From assembly GCA_946887065.1 (NCBI GenBank), contig CAMPKL010000106.1, positions 1 to 8,976 of the forward strand: DNA of 8,976 nucleotides, read 5' to 3'. Within the stretch, counting starts at the first letter, position 1, and the number at the start of each line of letters is the position of its first letter. The notes under the pieces were generated by a model. That model ran no database searches, was not told where the DNA came from, and saw nothing but the letters and a program-made list of their open reading frames with translations. The DNA comes from an uncultured Bryobacterales bacterium (lineage in GTDB: Bacteria; Acidobacteriota; Terriglobia; Bryobacterales; UBA6623). Position numbers and translations under genes: made by a program. Of the stretch, positions 1 through 6,641 are shown one piece after another.

Positions 1-196
<196 letters not shown>

Positions 197-212
197 TCAG
201 GATCTGTACAAT

Positions 213-1409
213 GTGCCCATGCTGATCGCCCGCCACTCTTGCCTTATCTCCGCATTGCTCTTCTTGGGCTGCGCCGAGACGCCGACCGAAGCGCCCCCGC
301 CCGCGGCGGCCGAGACGAACTCCGAATATCTCGGCTTTCCGGCGATTCTGCTGGAGAACGATCTGCTCGAACTGAAGATCCTGCCCACTGGTGGAGCGTT
401 CGTGGACTTCGTGCTCAAAGCGGATCCCGACAAATTGAGCCCGATGTGGGCGCCCTTGCGCGCGGCCCAAGAAGCGGGACGAGAGCCGCAGTTCGGCTCC
501 TCGGTGGGACACTTTGTTTGCGTCGACGGCTTCGGCGGCGTTTCTGAAGAGGAGCGCGCCGCGGGACTGCAGAACCACGGCGAGGCTCACCGCCTGCCCT
601 GGGCAACGGTCTCTCAGGAGAAGGCCGGCACGACGACAACGCTGGTGCAGACCGTCGATCTGCCGATCGTCCAGGAAACTTTGCAACGAACCGTGCGGAT
701 GGTCGACGGCGAACACGTTGTTTACGTCAGCAGCGATCTAACCAGCCATCTCGGCTTCGACCGGCCGATCAACTGGGCCGAGCACGCGACGATCGGCTCG
801 CCCTTTTTAGAGCCCGGCGTCACGGTGGTCGACATGTCGGCGAATCGCGCTCTGACACGGCCCTACGAAGGGCCCGGAAACCCTGAGCGGCGGCATCGCA
901 TCACTTCCGGCGAGGAGTTCGTTTGGCCCATGGCCCCGACCGTTGAGGGCGGCAAGGTCGATCTGCGCGCGGCGCCGGTCAAGTTGGGCTCCGGCGATCA
1001 CACCGGACACTTGATGACCGTAGGCGGCGAGAAGGCATGGGTCACGGCGCACCACCCCGGCGAGCGGCTGCTGATTGGATACATCTACAACACGTCGGAG
1101 TTCCCCTGGATGCAGACGTGGGAAAGTTACCCGAAAGAAGGGATGCTCGCGCGCGGTTTGGAGTTCGGCACCCAAGCGTTCGACTTATCCCGCCGCACGG
1201 TCGTCTCGGACGGCAAGCTGTTTGACACGCCGCTGTATCAGTGGCTGCCGGCTAAGTCGACGTTCTCCACGAGCTACATGATGTTCTTGGTGGAGACGCC
1301 CGAAGGTTTCGAGGGCGTAAGCGATGTTTCGGTCGCAGGCGGCGTCATTACGGTCAAAGATAAGAGCGGCGCGCAGACGGTGACATTACCGGCGTCATTG
1401 GCCGAGTAG
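213..1409 (+). CDS. Exported aldose-1-epimerase-like (galactose mutarotase fold) lipoprotein
   Basis: This 398-residue product starts with GTG at 213; an in-frame ATG at 219 is an equally possible start, two codons shorter. The N-terminus is a short basic region, a hydrophobic stretch (residues 11-19) and Cys20 in ALLFLGC, followed by a low-complexity Pro/Ala linker. This resembles a lipoprotein signal, although Phe at -3 and Leu at -2 are unusual for a lipobox. The body (about 40-395) is predicted beta-rich. It holds charged and aromatic motifs like those of the mutarotase-like superfamily: NHGEA (His122, Glu124), NWAEHATIGSPF (Glu190, His191) and FPWMQTWESY (Trp299, Glu304). In that superfamily a His/Glu set opens and closes the sugar ring. 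Which residues act here, and on which sugar, cannot be read from the sequence. It is transcribed away from trxB, with 117 bases before the next gene. The fold assignment comes from motif resemblance; the catalytic role is inferred, and a non-catalytic sugar-binding role is possible. Confidence 0.68.
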   Translation: MPMLIARHSCLISALLFLGCAETPTEAPPPAAAETNSEYLGFPAILLENDLLELKILPTGGAFVDFVLKADPDKLSPMWAPLRAAQEAGREPQFGSSVGHFVCVDGFGGVSEEERAAGLQNHGEAHRLPWATVSQEKAGTTTTLVQTVDLPIVQETLQRTVRMVDGEHVVYVSSDLTSHLGFDRPINWAEHATIGSPFLEPGVTVVDMSANRALTRPYEGPGNPERRHRITSGEEFVWPMAPTVEGGKVDLRAAPVKLGSGDHTGHLMTVGGEKAWVTAHHPGERLLIGYIYNTSEFPWMQTWESYPKEGMLARGLEFGTQAFDLSRRTVVSDGKLFDTPLYQWLPAKSTFSTSYMMFLVETPEGFEGVSDVSVAGGVITVKDKSGAQTVTLPASLAE

Positions 1410-1470
1410 GCAAATACAGCCATCCAGTCCACCGGGCGCGTGCCTGAGACTTTCTTCGTATTGCCAAATA

Positions 1471-1528
1471 ATGATTGCCTGTTCGGGATAATGCCGTTAC
1501 CCTACGGACGGCATTCGGCGGCAATCAT
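1471..1528 (+). promoter_or_regulatory. Nested inverted repeats: candidate 5'-leader hairpin or operator
   Basis: Two perfect inverted repeats are nested. The outer pair is ATGATTGCC (1471-1479) and GGCAATCAT (1520-1528), nine base pairs; its right arm includes the first two bases of the ATG at 1527. The inner pair is AATGCCGT (1490-1497) and ACGGCATT (1508-1515), eight base pairs around a ten-base loop. In the inner stem CCGT could pair with either of two adjacent ACGG copies (1504-1507 or 1508-1511). A second ATTGCC at 1460-1465 offers an alternative partner for GGCAAT. As RNA, the structure would hide the start codon and the translation-initiation region. As DNA, it would be a dyad operator. 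A weak promoter-like pair, TTGCCA (1461-1466) and GATAAT (1487-1492), has a 20-base spacer, which is too long to be convincing. If it were used, transcription would begin past the outer left arm and only the inner stem would exist in RNA. Confidence 0.45.
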
Positions 1529-3218
1529 GAGAGATATCCTTGCTTTTCTCTTGGTCTTACTGGCCGCCTCAGCTTGGGCCCAGCAGCCCTCACCGCGGGG
1601 CACGCCCGCGGGCTTGATCGCTGGAACCATAACTTCCACCGCGGGAGGGCCCCTGGAAGGCGCCGCGGTCGTACTCATGCATGCGCGCCTCGATGATCCC
1701 TCGCAAAACGAAGAGCCGAAGACCATTTTTGCCGGACAAGGCGGCCGCTACCGTTTCGACGGACTAGAGCCCGGCATCTACTTCTTACTGGCCTCCCACC
1801 CCGGTTATGTCGTCGCTGTCTCCGGCTCCGAGGGGCTGCCTGAAGGCAAGGGCAAGGCGATACTCCTGGCGCCCAACGAACAGCAAGAACTCAACTTCAG
1901 CCTGAAACCGCTGGCCTCCATCTCCGGCCGCGTGCTCGACCGCGAAGGCAGCGGGCTTGAGGGCTTCACAGTCACAGCGGAACGCTACACCTATTTCCGC
2001 GGCGGGCGAACCACCGTAACCAAGGCCGACGCCGTCTCCGACGACCGCGGGGCCTACATCATGGAAGACTTGGCTCCTGGCCGCTACTACATTCGCGCCC
2101 GCCGTCCGCAGCAGGACTATGGACAGATATCCACCCTGAGGGCCATCAAGCCAGGCGAAAGAGACCTGCGTCTGGACAACACGTTCTATCCCGGCGCCGC
2201 GGAAGCGAGCGGCGCCGCGGTGATTACGATGGAGGCCGGGCGAACAGTCGACGGCATCGACATTCGGATGCTGGAGCGCGAATTTTTCTCGGTCAGCGGC
2301 AAGGTGGTCGGCCCCGACCCCGACATGGCGGGTTCCCATGTGCTGACGTCGCCAGCGGAACGGTCTGGGGCAGCAGGCGCGAGCGGGCCGATTCAAGAAG
2401 ACGGATCCTTTGTGTTGACCGGCGTCCCTGCAGGCCCAGCACACGTCGTCTATTGGCACCAGAGCGACTTCGCAGACGGCAGCAGGACGTGGGGCTCAAC
2501 GTCGATCGACGTTCGCGAATCTCTCGAAAACGTCATCGTCGACATTCGCGTACAGGACATCAGCGGCTCGATGCGCGTCGAAGGGGAACGTGAGTTGGAC
2601 GAACTCGCCGCCGCCGCGCTCAAACGCGCCTCGATTCGCTTGCGCTCTGTGGATGGAAGCGACAATCGGTCCAATCGGCCCGGAGCCGCCGGCAGCTTCA
2701 CCCTCTCCGACATACCCCGGGGCCGCTACATCGTCGACGTGGATAATCTCTACGGCGGCCCCTATCTCAAGGAACTCCGCCTCGCCGGCCAGTCGATCCT
2801 CGACTCCGTCGTGGACTTCACGGGAGGATTTCCGGATGGCGCAATGGAAGTCGTCGTCAGCACCGACGGCGGCGTACTCAATGGCAGCCTGAGAACGAAG
2901 GGCGGCGAGGCGCCGCAGTTCGCCACGATCACGCTGGTACCCGCTTCGCGAAAGTTCGGTCACAGCCGACTCTACCCGACCGGCGACGCCGATCCCGGAG
3001 GAGCTTATGAGGTAACAGGCATTACGCCAGGGCGCTATGAAGTTTTTGCGTGGGAGCGCATCGAAGAGACCGCGCACTGGAATGAAGATTTCATGCGCCC
3101 GTTTCTCACGCGCGGAAAGGTCGTCGAGATCGAGGAAGGCAAGACGGAGTATCTCGATCTGGATATAATCACTGCCCAGGAAATGGAAGAGGCATTAATG
3201 CGCGCCGGATTACTTTAA
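1527..3218 (+). CDS. Secreted carboxypeptidase-regulatory-like multi-module protein, paralogue 1
   Basis: This is a 563-residue exported protein made of repeated beta-sandwich modules of the carboxypeptidase-regulatory-like / transthyretin-like type. The signal peptide (residues 1-18) ends ASAWA, with Gln19 as the predicted first mature residue. Module-like segments begin near residues 29 (GTITSTAGGPLEGA), 131 (SISGRVLDREGSGLEG), 255, 347 and 450. Each typically ends in a G-x-[YF]-x-[FVL]-x-[GD]-[LIV]-x-PG-x-[YF] pattern, such as GAYIMEDLAPGRYYI. A FYPG element lies near 220-223 and GIDIRMLE near 243-250. The C-terminal module carries YEVFAWERIEETAHW (504-518). No catalytic motif is seen, so a binding or structural surface role is inferred. 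I prefer ATG 1527 because the signal peptide begins there and the length matches the next paralogue. ATG 1491 and GTG 1440 are in frame but only add residues before the signal peptide. No strong Shine-Dalgarno precedes any of these starts. The mature chain has no cysteine. Confidence 0.85.
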   Translation: MRDILAFLLVLLAASAWAQQPSPRGTPAGLIAGTITSTAGGPLEGAAVVLMHARLDDPSQNEEPKTIFAGQGGRYRFDGLEPGIYFLLASHPGYVVAVSGSEGLPEGKGKAILLAPNEQQELNFSLKPLASISGRVLDREGSGLEGFTVTAERYTYFRGGRTTVTKADAVSDDRGAYIMEDLAPGRYYIRARRPQQDYGQISTLRAIKPGERDLRLDNTFYPGAAEASGAAVITMEAGRTVDGIDIRMLEREFFSVSGKVVGPDPDMAGSHVLTSPAERSGAAGASGPIQEDGSFVLTGVPAGPAHVVYWHQSDFADGSRTWGSTSIDVRESLENVIVDIRVQDISGSMRVEGERELDELAAAALKRASIRLRSVDGSDNRSNRPGAAGSFTLSDIPRGRYIVDVDNLYGGPYLKELRLAGQSILDSVVDFTGGFPDGAMEVVVSTDGGVLNGSLRTKGGEAPQFATITLVPASRKFGHSRLYPTGDADPGGAYEVTGITPGRYEVFAWERIEETAHWNEDFMRPFLTRGKVVEIEEGKTEYLDLDIITAQEMEEALMRAGLL

Positions 3219-3260
3219 ATTTTTCTGCCCGTTTCGGCGCCGCCCTGCGTCTTATCCATC

Positions 3261-3277
3261 GGAGGTGTATGGCTGTG
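3261..3277 (+). promoter_or_regulatory. Ribosome binding site that favours GTG 3275 over ATG 3269
   Basis: GGAGG at 3261-3265 lies only three bases before ATG 3269 but nine bases before the in-frame GTG at 3275. The usual 5-9 base spacing favours GTG 3275, which would give an N-terminus MKGIVITLL and shorten the protein by two residues. Confidence 0.5.
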
Positions 3278-4972
3278 AAAGGTATTGTAATCACCCTCCT
3301 TGCCCTTACCGGGATCTGTGCGTGGGCGCAGCAACCAACGCCGGAACCCGAAGTCCGCTCCGCGTCGATCGCGGTTTCCGTCGCCTCCAGTGCCGGGGAA
3401 CCGATTGAAGGCGCGGCCATCCGCCTGTTCGGCGTCGTGCGCACCGAACGCGGATTCGGGTCGAGTGCTCCCCCACAATCGGTCGTGAGCGATGCAGAAG
3501 GCCATTATCTGTTCGAAGGCCTGACGCCCGGCGACTACATGATGCAAGTGCAGCATCCCGACTTTGTGCCGACCACCTACGGCGCCACCGAAACTACCGT
3601 GCGGCCCGAGCCGTTCACGCTGGCGCCGGGCCAAAAGTTGGAGGCGGCTTTACGGCTGTCCCCGGCAGGCTCGGTTTCGGGGCGCGTCACCGATGAAGAA
3701 GGCAATCCCATCGCCGGCTACCGGGCGCGAGTGGAGCGCGTCGCCTATTACGACGGCATTCGCCGACTGGGCCCAGTCGCCGCCGCGGTCACCAACGACA
3801 ACGGCGAATATTTGGTCGAAAATGTACCGCCGGGGCGTTTCTACATCCGTGTTAGCTTCTTGCCTACTTGGAACTTCAATGAGCGCCAGCCCAAGCGCGC
3901 GCTCAAGCCGGGCGAGGCCGACGTTCAACTCAACGAAACCATGTGGATCCGGGCCCCGGACCTGAGCACGGCATCGGCCTTCACGGTCGGCGTCGGCGAA
4001 GACGTCGAAGGCATCGATATCAAGATGCTGGAGTACGTCTACCGCGACGTGAAAGGCAAAGTGATCGGCCTCGATTACCCGCTTGAAGAGGCGCGCATCA
4101 TTCGATTGCCGAGAGAGCCGGGCTCGGGGCTGCCTTGGTCGTTCGGCGTCGACGTACAGCCGGACGGCACATTTGAAATTCCCTCGATGTTTCCCGGGCC
4201 GTATACGCTTGCCCTTTACACGCTGCGCGACGGCGTCTTTGGCTGGACGCCGATCGAGGTCGGCAATCGACCGGTCGACAACGTCGTCATCAACGCGCAG
4301 ATCGGAGAGATACCCGGCTCGGTGGTCTTTGAAGGCGAGCGAGAACTGACTGGGGACGAAGAAAAACGCATGACGGCACTGTCCGTCTCGTTGTTCGCGA
4401 CGGAAGGACCGTCCGTCATTGAGAAGAGAGCGCTGGTGGAAGCAGCCGGCAGCTTCACGATTAAACAGGTACCGCCTGGCCATTACCGCACACAAGTCCT
4501 CGGCATCCCCGAGGGATCTTATTTGAAAGAAGTCCGCTTGGCCGGTGTGCCCGTGCTTGCGAGCGGCCTCGACCTGACGGGCGGCGTGCGCGACGGCAAG
4601 ATGGACGTCGTGATCAGCACCGATGCAGCCTCGCTGACAGGGGTGGTCCGCGACGCAGAGGACAAGGCGGTCCCCGGCGCCGAGGTCACTCTCGTGCCCG
4701 TAGTGCGCAAGTTTCAGCAGAGCCGCCTGTATCCGCGCGCGGTCGCGGATGAGAGCGGCGCGTTTCAGATTCAAGGCATCACGCCTGGGCGCTACGAAGT
4801 CTTCGCTTGGGAAACGATCGAAGATACTGCGCATTGGGACGACAAGTTCATCAATGTGTTCGCCACCCGCGGCGAAGAGGTGGAATTGGAAGCAAAGATG
4901 CCCAAGAACTTAAACCTAACGGTCATCCCGGAAGTTTTCATGAATGACGCCTTGATGAGAGCCGGCTTCTAG
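3269..4972 (+). CDS. Secreted carboxypeptidase-regulatory-like multi-module protein, paralogue 2
   Basis: This 567-residue product (565 if GTG 3275 is the true start) aligns with paralogue 1 over its whole length. The signal peptide (about 1-20) ends ICAWA with Gln21 next. Module-like segments start near residues 32, 135 (SVSGRVTDEEGNPIAG), 259 (RDVKGKVIG), 350 and 455 (SLTGVVRDAEDKAVPG). Shared landmarks include GIDIKMLE (248-255), FEGERELTG (354-362), AAGSFTIKQVPPGHY (392-406), SYLKEVRLAG (417-426) and RYEVFAWETIEDTAHW (508-523). The element matching FYPG of paralogue 1 reads MWIRAPD here, so that motif is lost. Both paralogues end in ALMRAG plus one or two hydrophobic residues. The gene lies 50 bases after paralogue 1 with no evident terminator between, which suggests co-transcription. 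No enzyme motif is present, and function is unknown beyond a likely extracellular binding or structural role. Confidence 0.86.
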   Translation: MAVKGIVITLLALTGICAWAQQPTPEPEVRSASIAVSVASSAGEPIEGAAIRLFGVVRTERGFGSSAPPQSVVSDAEGHYLFEGLTPGDYMMQVQHPDFVPTTYGATETTVRPEPFTLAPGQKLEAALRLSPAGSVSGRVTDEEGNPIAGYRARVERVAYYDGIRRLGPVAAAVTNDNGEYLVENVPPGRFYIRVSFLPTWNFNERQPKRALKPGEADVQLNETMWIRAPDLSTASAFTVGVGEDVEGIDIKMLEYVYRDVKGKVIGLDYPLEEARIIRLPREPGSGLPWSFGVDVQPDGTFEIPSMFPGPYTLALYTLRDGVFGWTPIEVGNRPVDNVVINAQIGEIPGSVVFEGERELTGDEEKRMTALSVSLFATEGPSVIEKRALVEAAGSFTIKQVPPGHYRTQVLGIPEGSYLKEVRLAGVPVLASGLDLTGGVRDGKMDVVISTDAASLTGVVRDAEDKAVPGAEVTLVPVVRKFQQSRLYPRAVADESGAFQIQGITPGRYEVFAWETIEDTAHWDDKFINVFATRGEEVELEAKMPKNLNLTVIPEVFMNDALMRAGF

Positions 4973-6543
4973 TGCGGTACTTGTTCCTTCTCTTGCTTTT
5001 TTGCGCAGGCGCTGCGGCGCAGACGCCTGAACTTGCCGGACTCGTCGTCGATGTGAACGGGGAGCCGGTGCGGCGGGCGGAAGTCGTGCTGACGCCGATT
5101 CGGCTCGACCGGCCGGGTGAGTTTCAGCAGTCGCTGGGCAACTTCGCGCAAGAGGACGGTAAGTTTGAGTTTTACGGAGTGCCGGCCGGCTCCTACAAGC
5201 TGGTCGCCAGAAAAGCGGGCTACCTCGACGGCCTGTACGGCGCAACAAATCCGGACTCGACCGGGGCTCCGATTTCCATTCGCATTGGGCAGCCGCTGAC
5301 CAGCGTGCAACTGCTGATGACGCCTCAATCGGTGGTCTCGGGGCGGGTCGAGACTTCCGACGGCAGTTCCGCCGGGATGATGAATGTCTCGTTGTTGAGA
5401 TTAAGTTATCGCAACGGTTACCCCTCGCTCGCGCATGCGGCAAACGCACGGACGACGCGCGCGGGTGACTTCCGTATCGCGAAGCTACGGGCGGGCCGCT
5501 ACTACCTGCTTGCCGAGGGGCAGCCGCGCGGGTTCAGCTTGGCGCAGCGCCCCAACGCCGACATGCCTACTTATTACCCCGGCACGAACAATTTTTCCGA
5601 CGCGGAGCAACTCGAGGTTGCCACGGGTCAAATTGTCGAGGGCGTTTATTTGCCGATGCGGCAATCAGCATCGTTTACGGTACGCGGTGCGGTACGCGGG
5701 GCGGGGCCGGATGCGAAGGGAATCAACATCTACTTGAGCGCCGACGAGAAGGTCTTGGGTACGGCTTCCAATCGCGGCTCGACGATGACCGACGAGAGCG
5801 GCGCGTTCGAGATTTCGAACGTGCTGCCGGGCTCGTACAATCTGGGGGCATACCTTCGCGGAGACAATCCGCTCGCCGGGCGCGTCAGCGTCAATGTGAA
5901 CTCCGACATCTCCGGGCTGGTCGTTGAGATGCAGGCGCCGTTCGACATTCGCGGGAGCGTTGCCGCGGAGGAAGGTCTTTCGCTGCAGCAAGTTTTTGCG
6001 TCGTTAGTGCGGACGAGCGGAGCATCGGCTAACGGCGCCCGGGTCCAAGCAGGCGAACTGCATTTCCAGGGCGTGCTCGCCGATCAGTACCGCTTGAGCT
6101 TTGGCCAACTACCGCTTGGCTCTTACGTCAAAACCGCCTCCTTCGGCGACATGGACGTGCTTACGGAGCCGTTTCGCGTCGATGCGGATACGGCCGGAAA
6201 CGCGTTGCGGGTCGAGATCGGGCGGGCTTCGGGGCAGATCGTGGGCTTCGTGCAAGACGCCGAGGGCGTGCCGCAGCAGGCGGTGCTTAGCCTGATTCCT
6301 GACCCGCCGCAACCGCTCGATGGCTGGCGGTACTTCGTGACCGACGCACTGGCGAATGGCGCGTTCCGATTTATCGGCGTACCCCCGGGAAAGTACTTGC
6401 TGCAGGCATGGGAGAGCTTGGAGCAGGACGAGCCCTTCAATGCCGAACTGACGCAGCGTTATGCCACGTCGGGAGTGCGAATTGAGATGGCGGACGGTGA
6501 GACGATTCAGGCCACAGTGGGGCGGATCGACGCACAACGGTAG
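4972..6543 (+). CDS. Secreted carboxypeptidase-regulatory-like multi-module protein, paralogue 3
   Basis: This 523-residue product is the shortest and most divergent of the three paralogues. The signal peptide (1-16) ends GAAA with Gln17 next. The first module (about 20-115: ELAGLVVDVNGEPVRRAEVV, then GKFEFYGVPAGSY) is the clearest carboxypeptidase-regulatory-like domain in the window. Further module-like segments begin near 121 (VVSGRVETSDGSSAG), 234, 325 and 420. It keeps YYPGT at 201-205, an element I associate with acidobacterial proteins of this type. The C-terminal module has GKYLLQAWESLEQDEPF (473-489), a degenerate form of the motif in the other two. It lacks their ALMRAG tail and ends in RIDAQR. 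The start is a GTG whose G is the last base of the preceding TAG stop (TAGTG, 4970-4974), so translation is probably coupled to paralogue 2. No strong Shine-Dalgarno is seen. Confidence 0.84.
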   Translation: MRYLFLLLLFCAGAAAQTPELAGLVVDVNGEPVRRAEVVLTPIRLDRPGEFQQSLGNFAQEDGKFEFYGVPAGSYKLVARKAGYLDGLYGATNPDSTGAPISIRIGQPLTSVQLLMTPQSVVSGRVETSDGSSAGMMNVSLLRLSYRNGYPSLAHAANARTTRAGDFRIAKLRAGRYYLLAEGQPRGFSLAQRPNADMPTYYPGTNNFSDAEQLEVATGQIVEGVYLPMRQSASFTVRGAVRGAGPDAKGINIYLSADEKVLGTASNRGSTMTDESGAFEISNVLPGSYNLGAYLRGDNPLAGRVSVNVNSDISGLVVEMQAPFDIRGSVAAEEGLSLQQVFASLVRTSGASANGARVQAGELHFQGVLADQYRLSFGQLPLGSYVKTASFGDMDVLTEPFRVDADTAGNALRVEIGRASGQIVGFVQDAEGVPQQAVLSLIPDPPQPLDGWRYFVTDALANGAFRFIGVPPGKYLLQAWESLEQDEPFNAELTQRYATSGVRIEMADGETIQATVGRIDAQR

Positions 6544-6604
6544 GCGGAACGCGCAGTCGCATCCGTACCACTACCATTGCTCCATGGAAGTTCTTAGGGT
6601 TAAC

Positions 6605-6613
6605 TGGTACGAT
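6605..6613 (+). promoter_or_regulatory. Possible extended -10 promoter for the phosphoesterase gene
   Basis: TGGTACGAT fits an extended -10 (TGn followed by TACGAT, four of six matches to TATAAT). It would start transcription about 20 bases before GTG 6642. There is no convincing -35. TGGTACG (6605-6611) is also the right arm of a perfect seven-base inverted repeat whose left arm is CGTACCA (6564-6570), so an operator is conceivable. The rest of the 98-base gap shows no terminator-like hairpin with a T-run. Confidence 0.22.
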
Positions 6614-6641
6614 TCGGAACGCACAACATTGCGGCCGATCC

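Noticed and set aside
1410..1450. Possible terminator after the lipoprotein gene
   Set aside because: Only a four-base GGGC/GCCT-type stem without a real T-run is present, too weak to call.
1440..1526. N-terminal extension of paralogue 1 from GTG 1440 or ATG 1491
   Set aside because: The extra residues precede a complete signal peptide that starts at 1527, match nothing in the paralogues and overlap the nested inverted repeats. ATG 1491 remains a minor possibility.
1785..3077. Overlapping minus-strand frames of 224 and 193 codons
   Set aside because: They are antisense to paralogue 1 with low-complexity Arg/Ala/Gly-rich translations, typical of frame shadows.
3650..4834. A 394-codon open frame on the minus strand
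   Set aside because: It lies wholly antisense to paralogue 2, and its translation is rich in Arg/His/Asp with no recognisable domain or signal. Long antisense frames are expected in GC-rich coding DNA. The plus strand has a signal peptide, repeated modules and paralogue conservation.
1527..6543. Paralogues as TonB-dependent transporters or carboxypeptidases
   Set aside because: They have regulatory-like beta modules but no TonB box, plug or barrel, no zinc-carboxypeptidase catalytic domain, and lengths far below TonB-dependent receptors.
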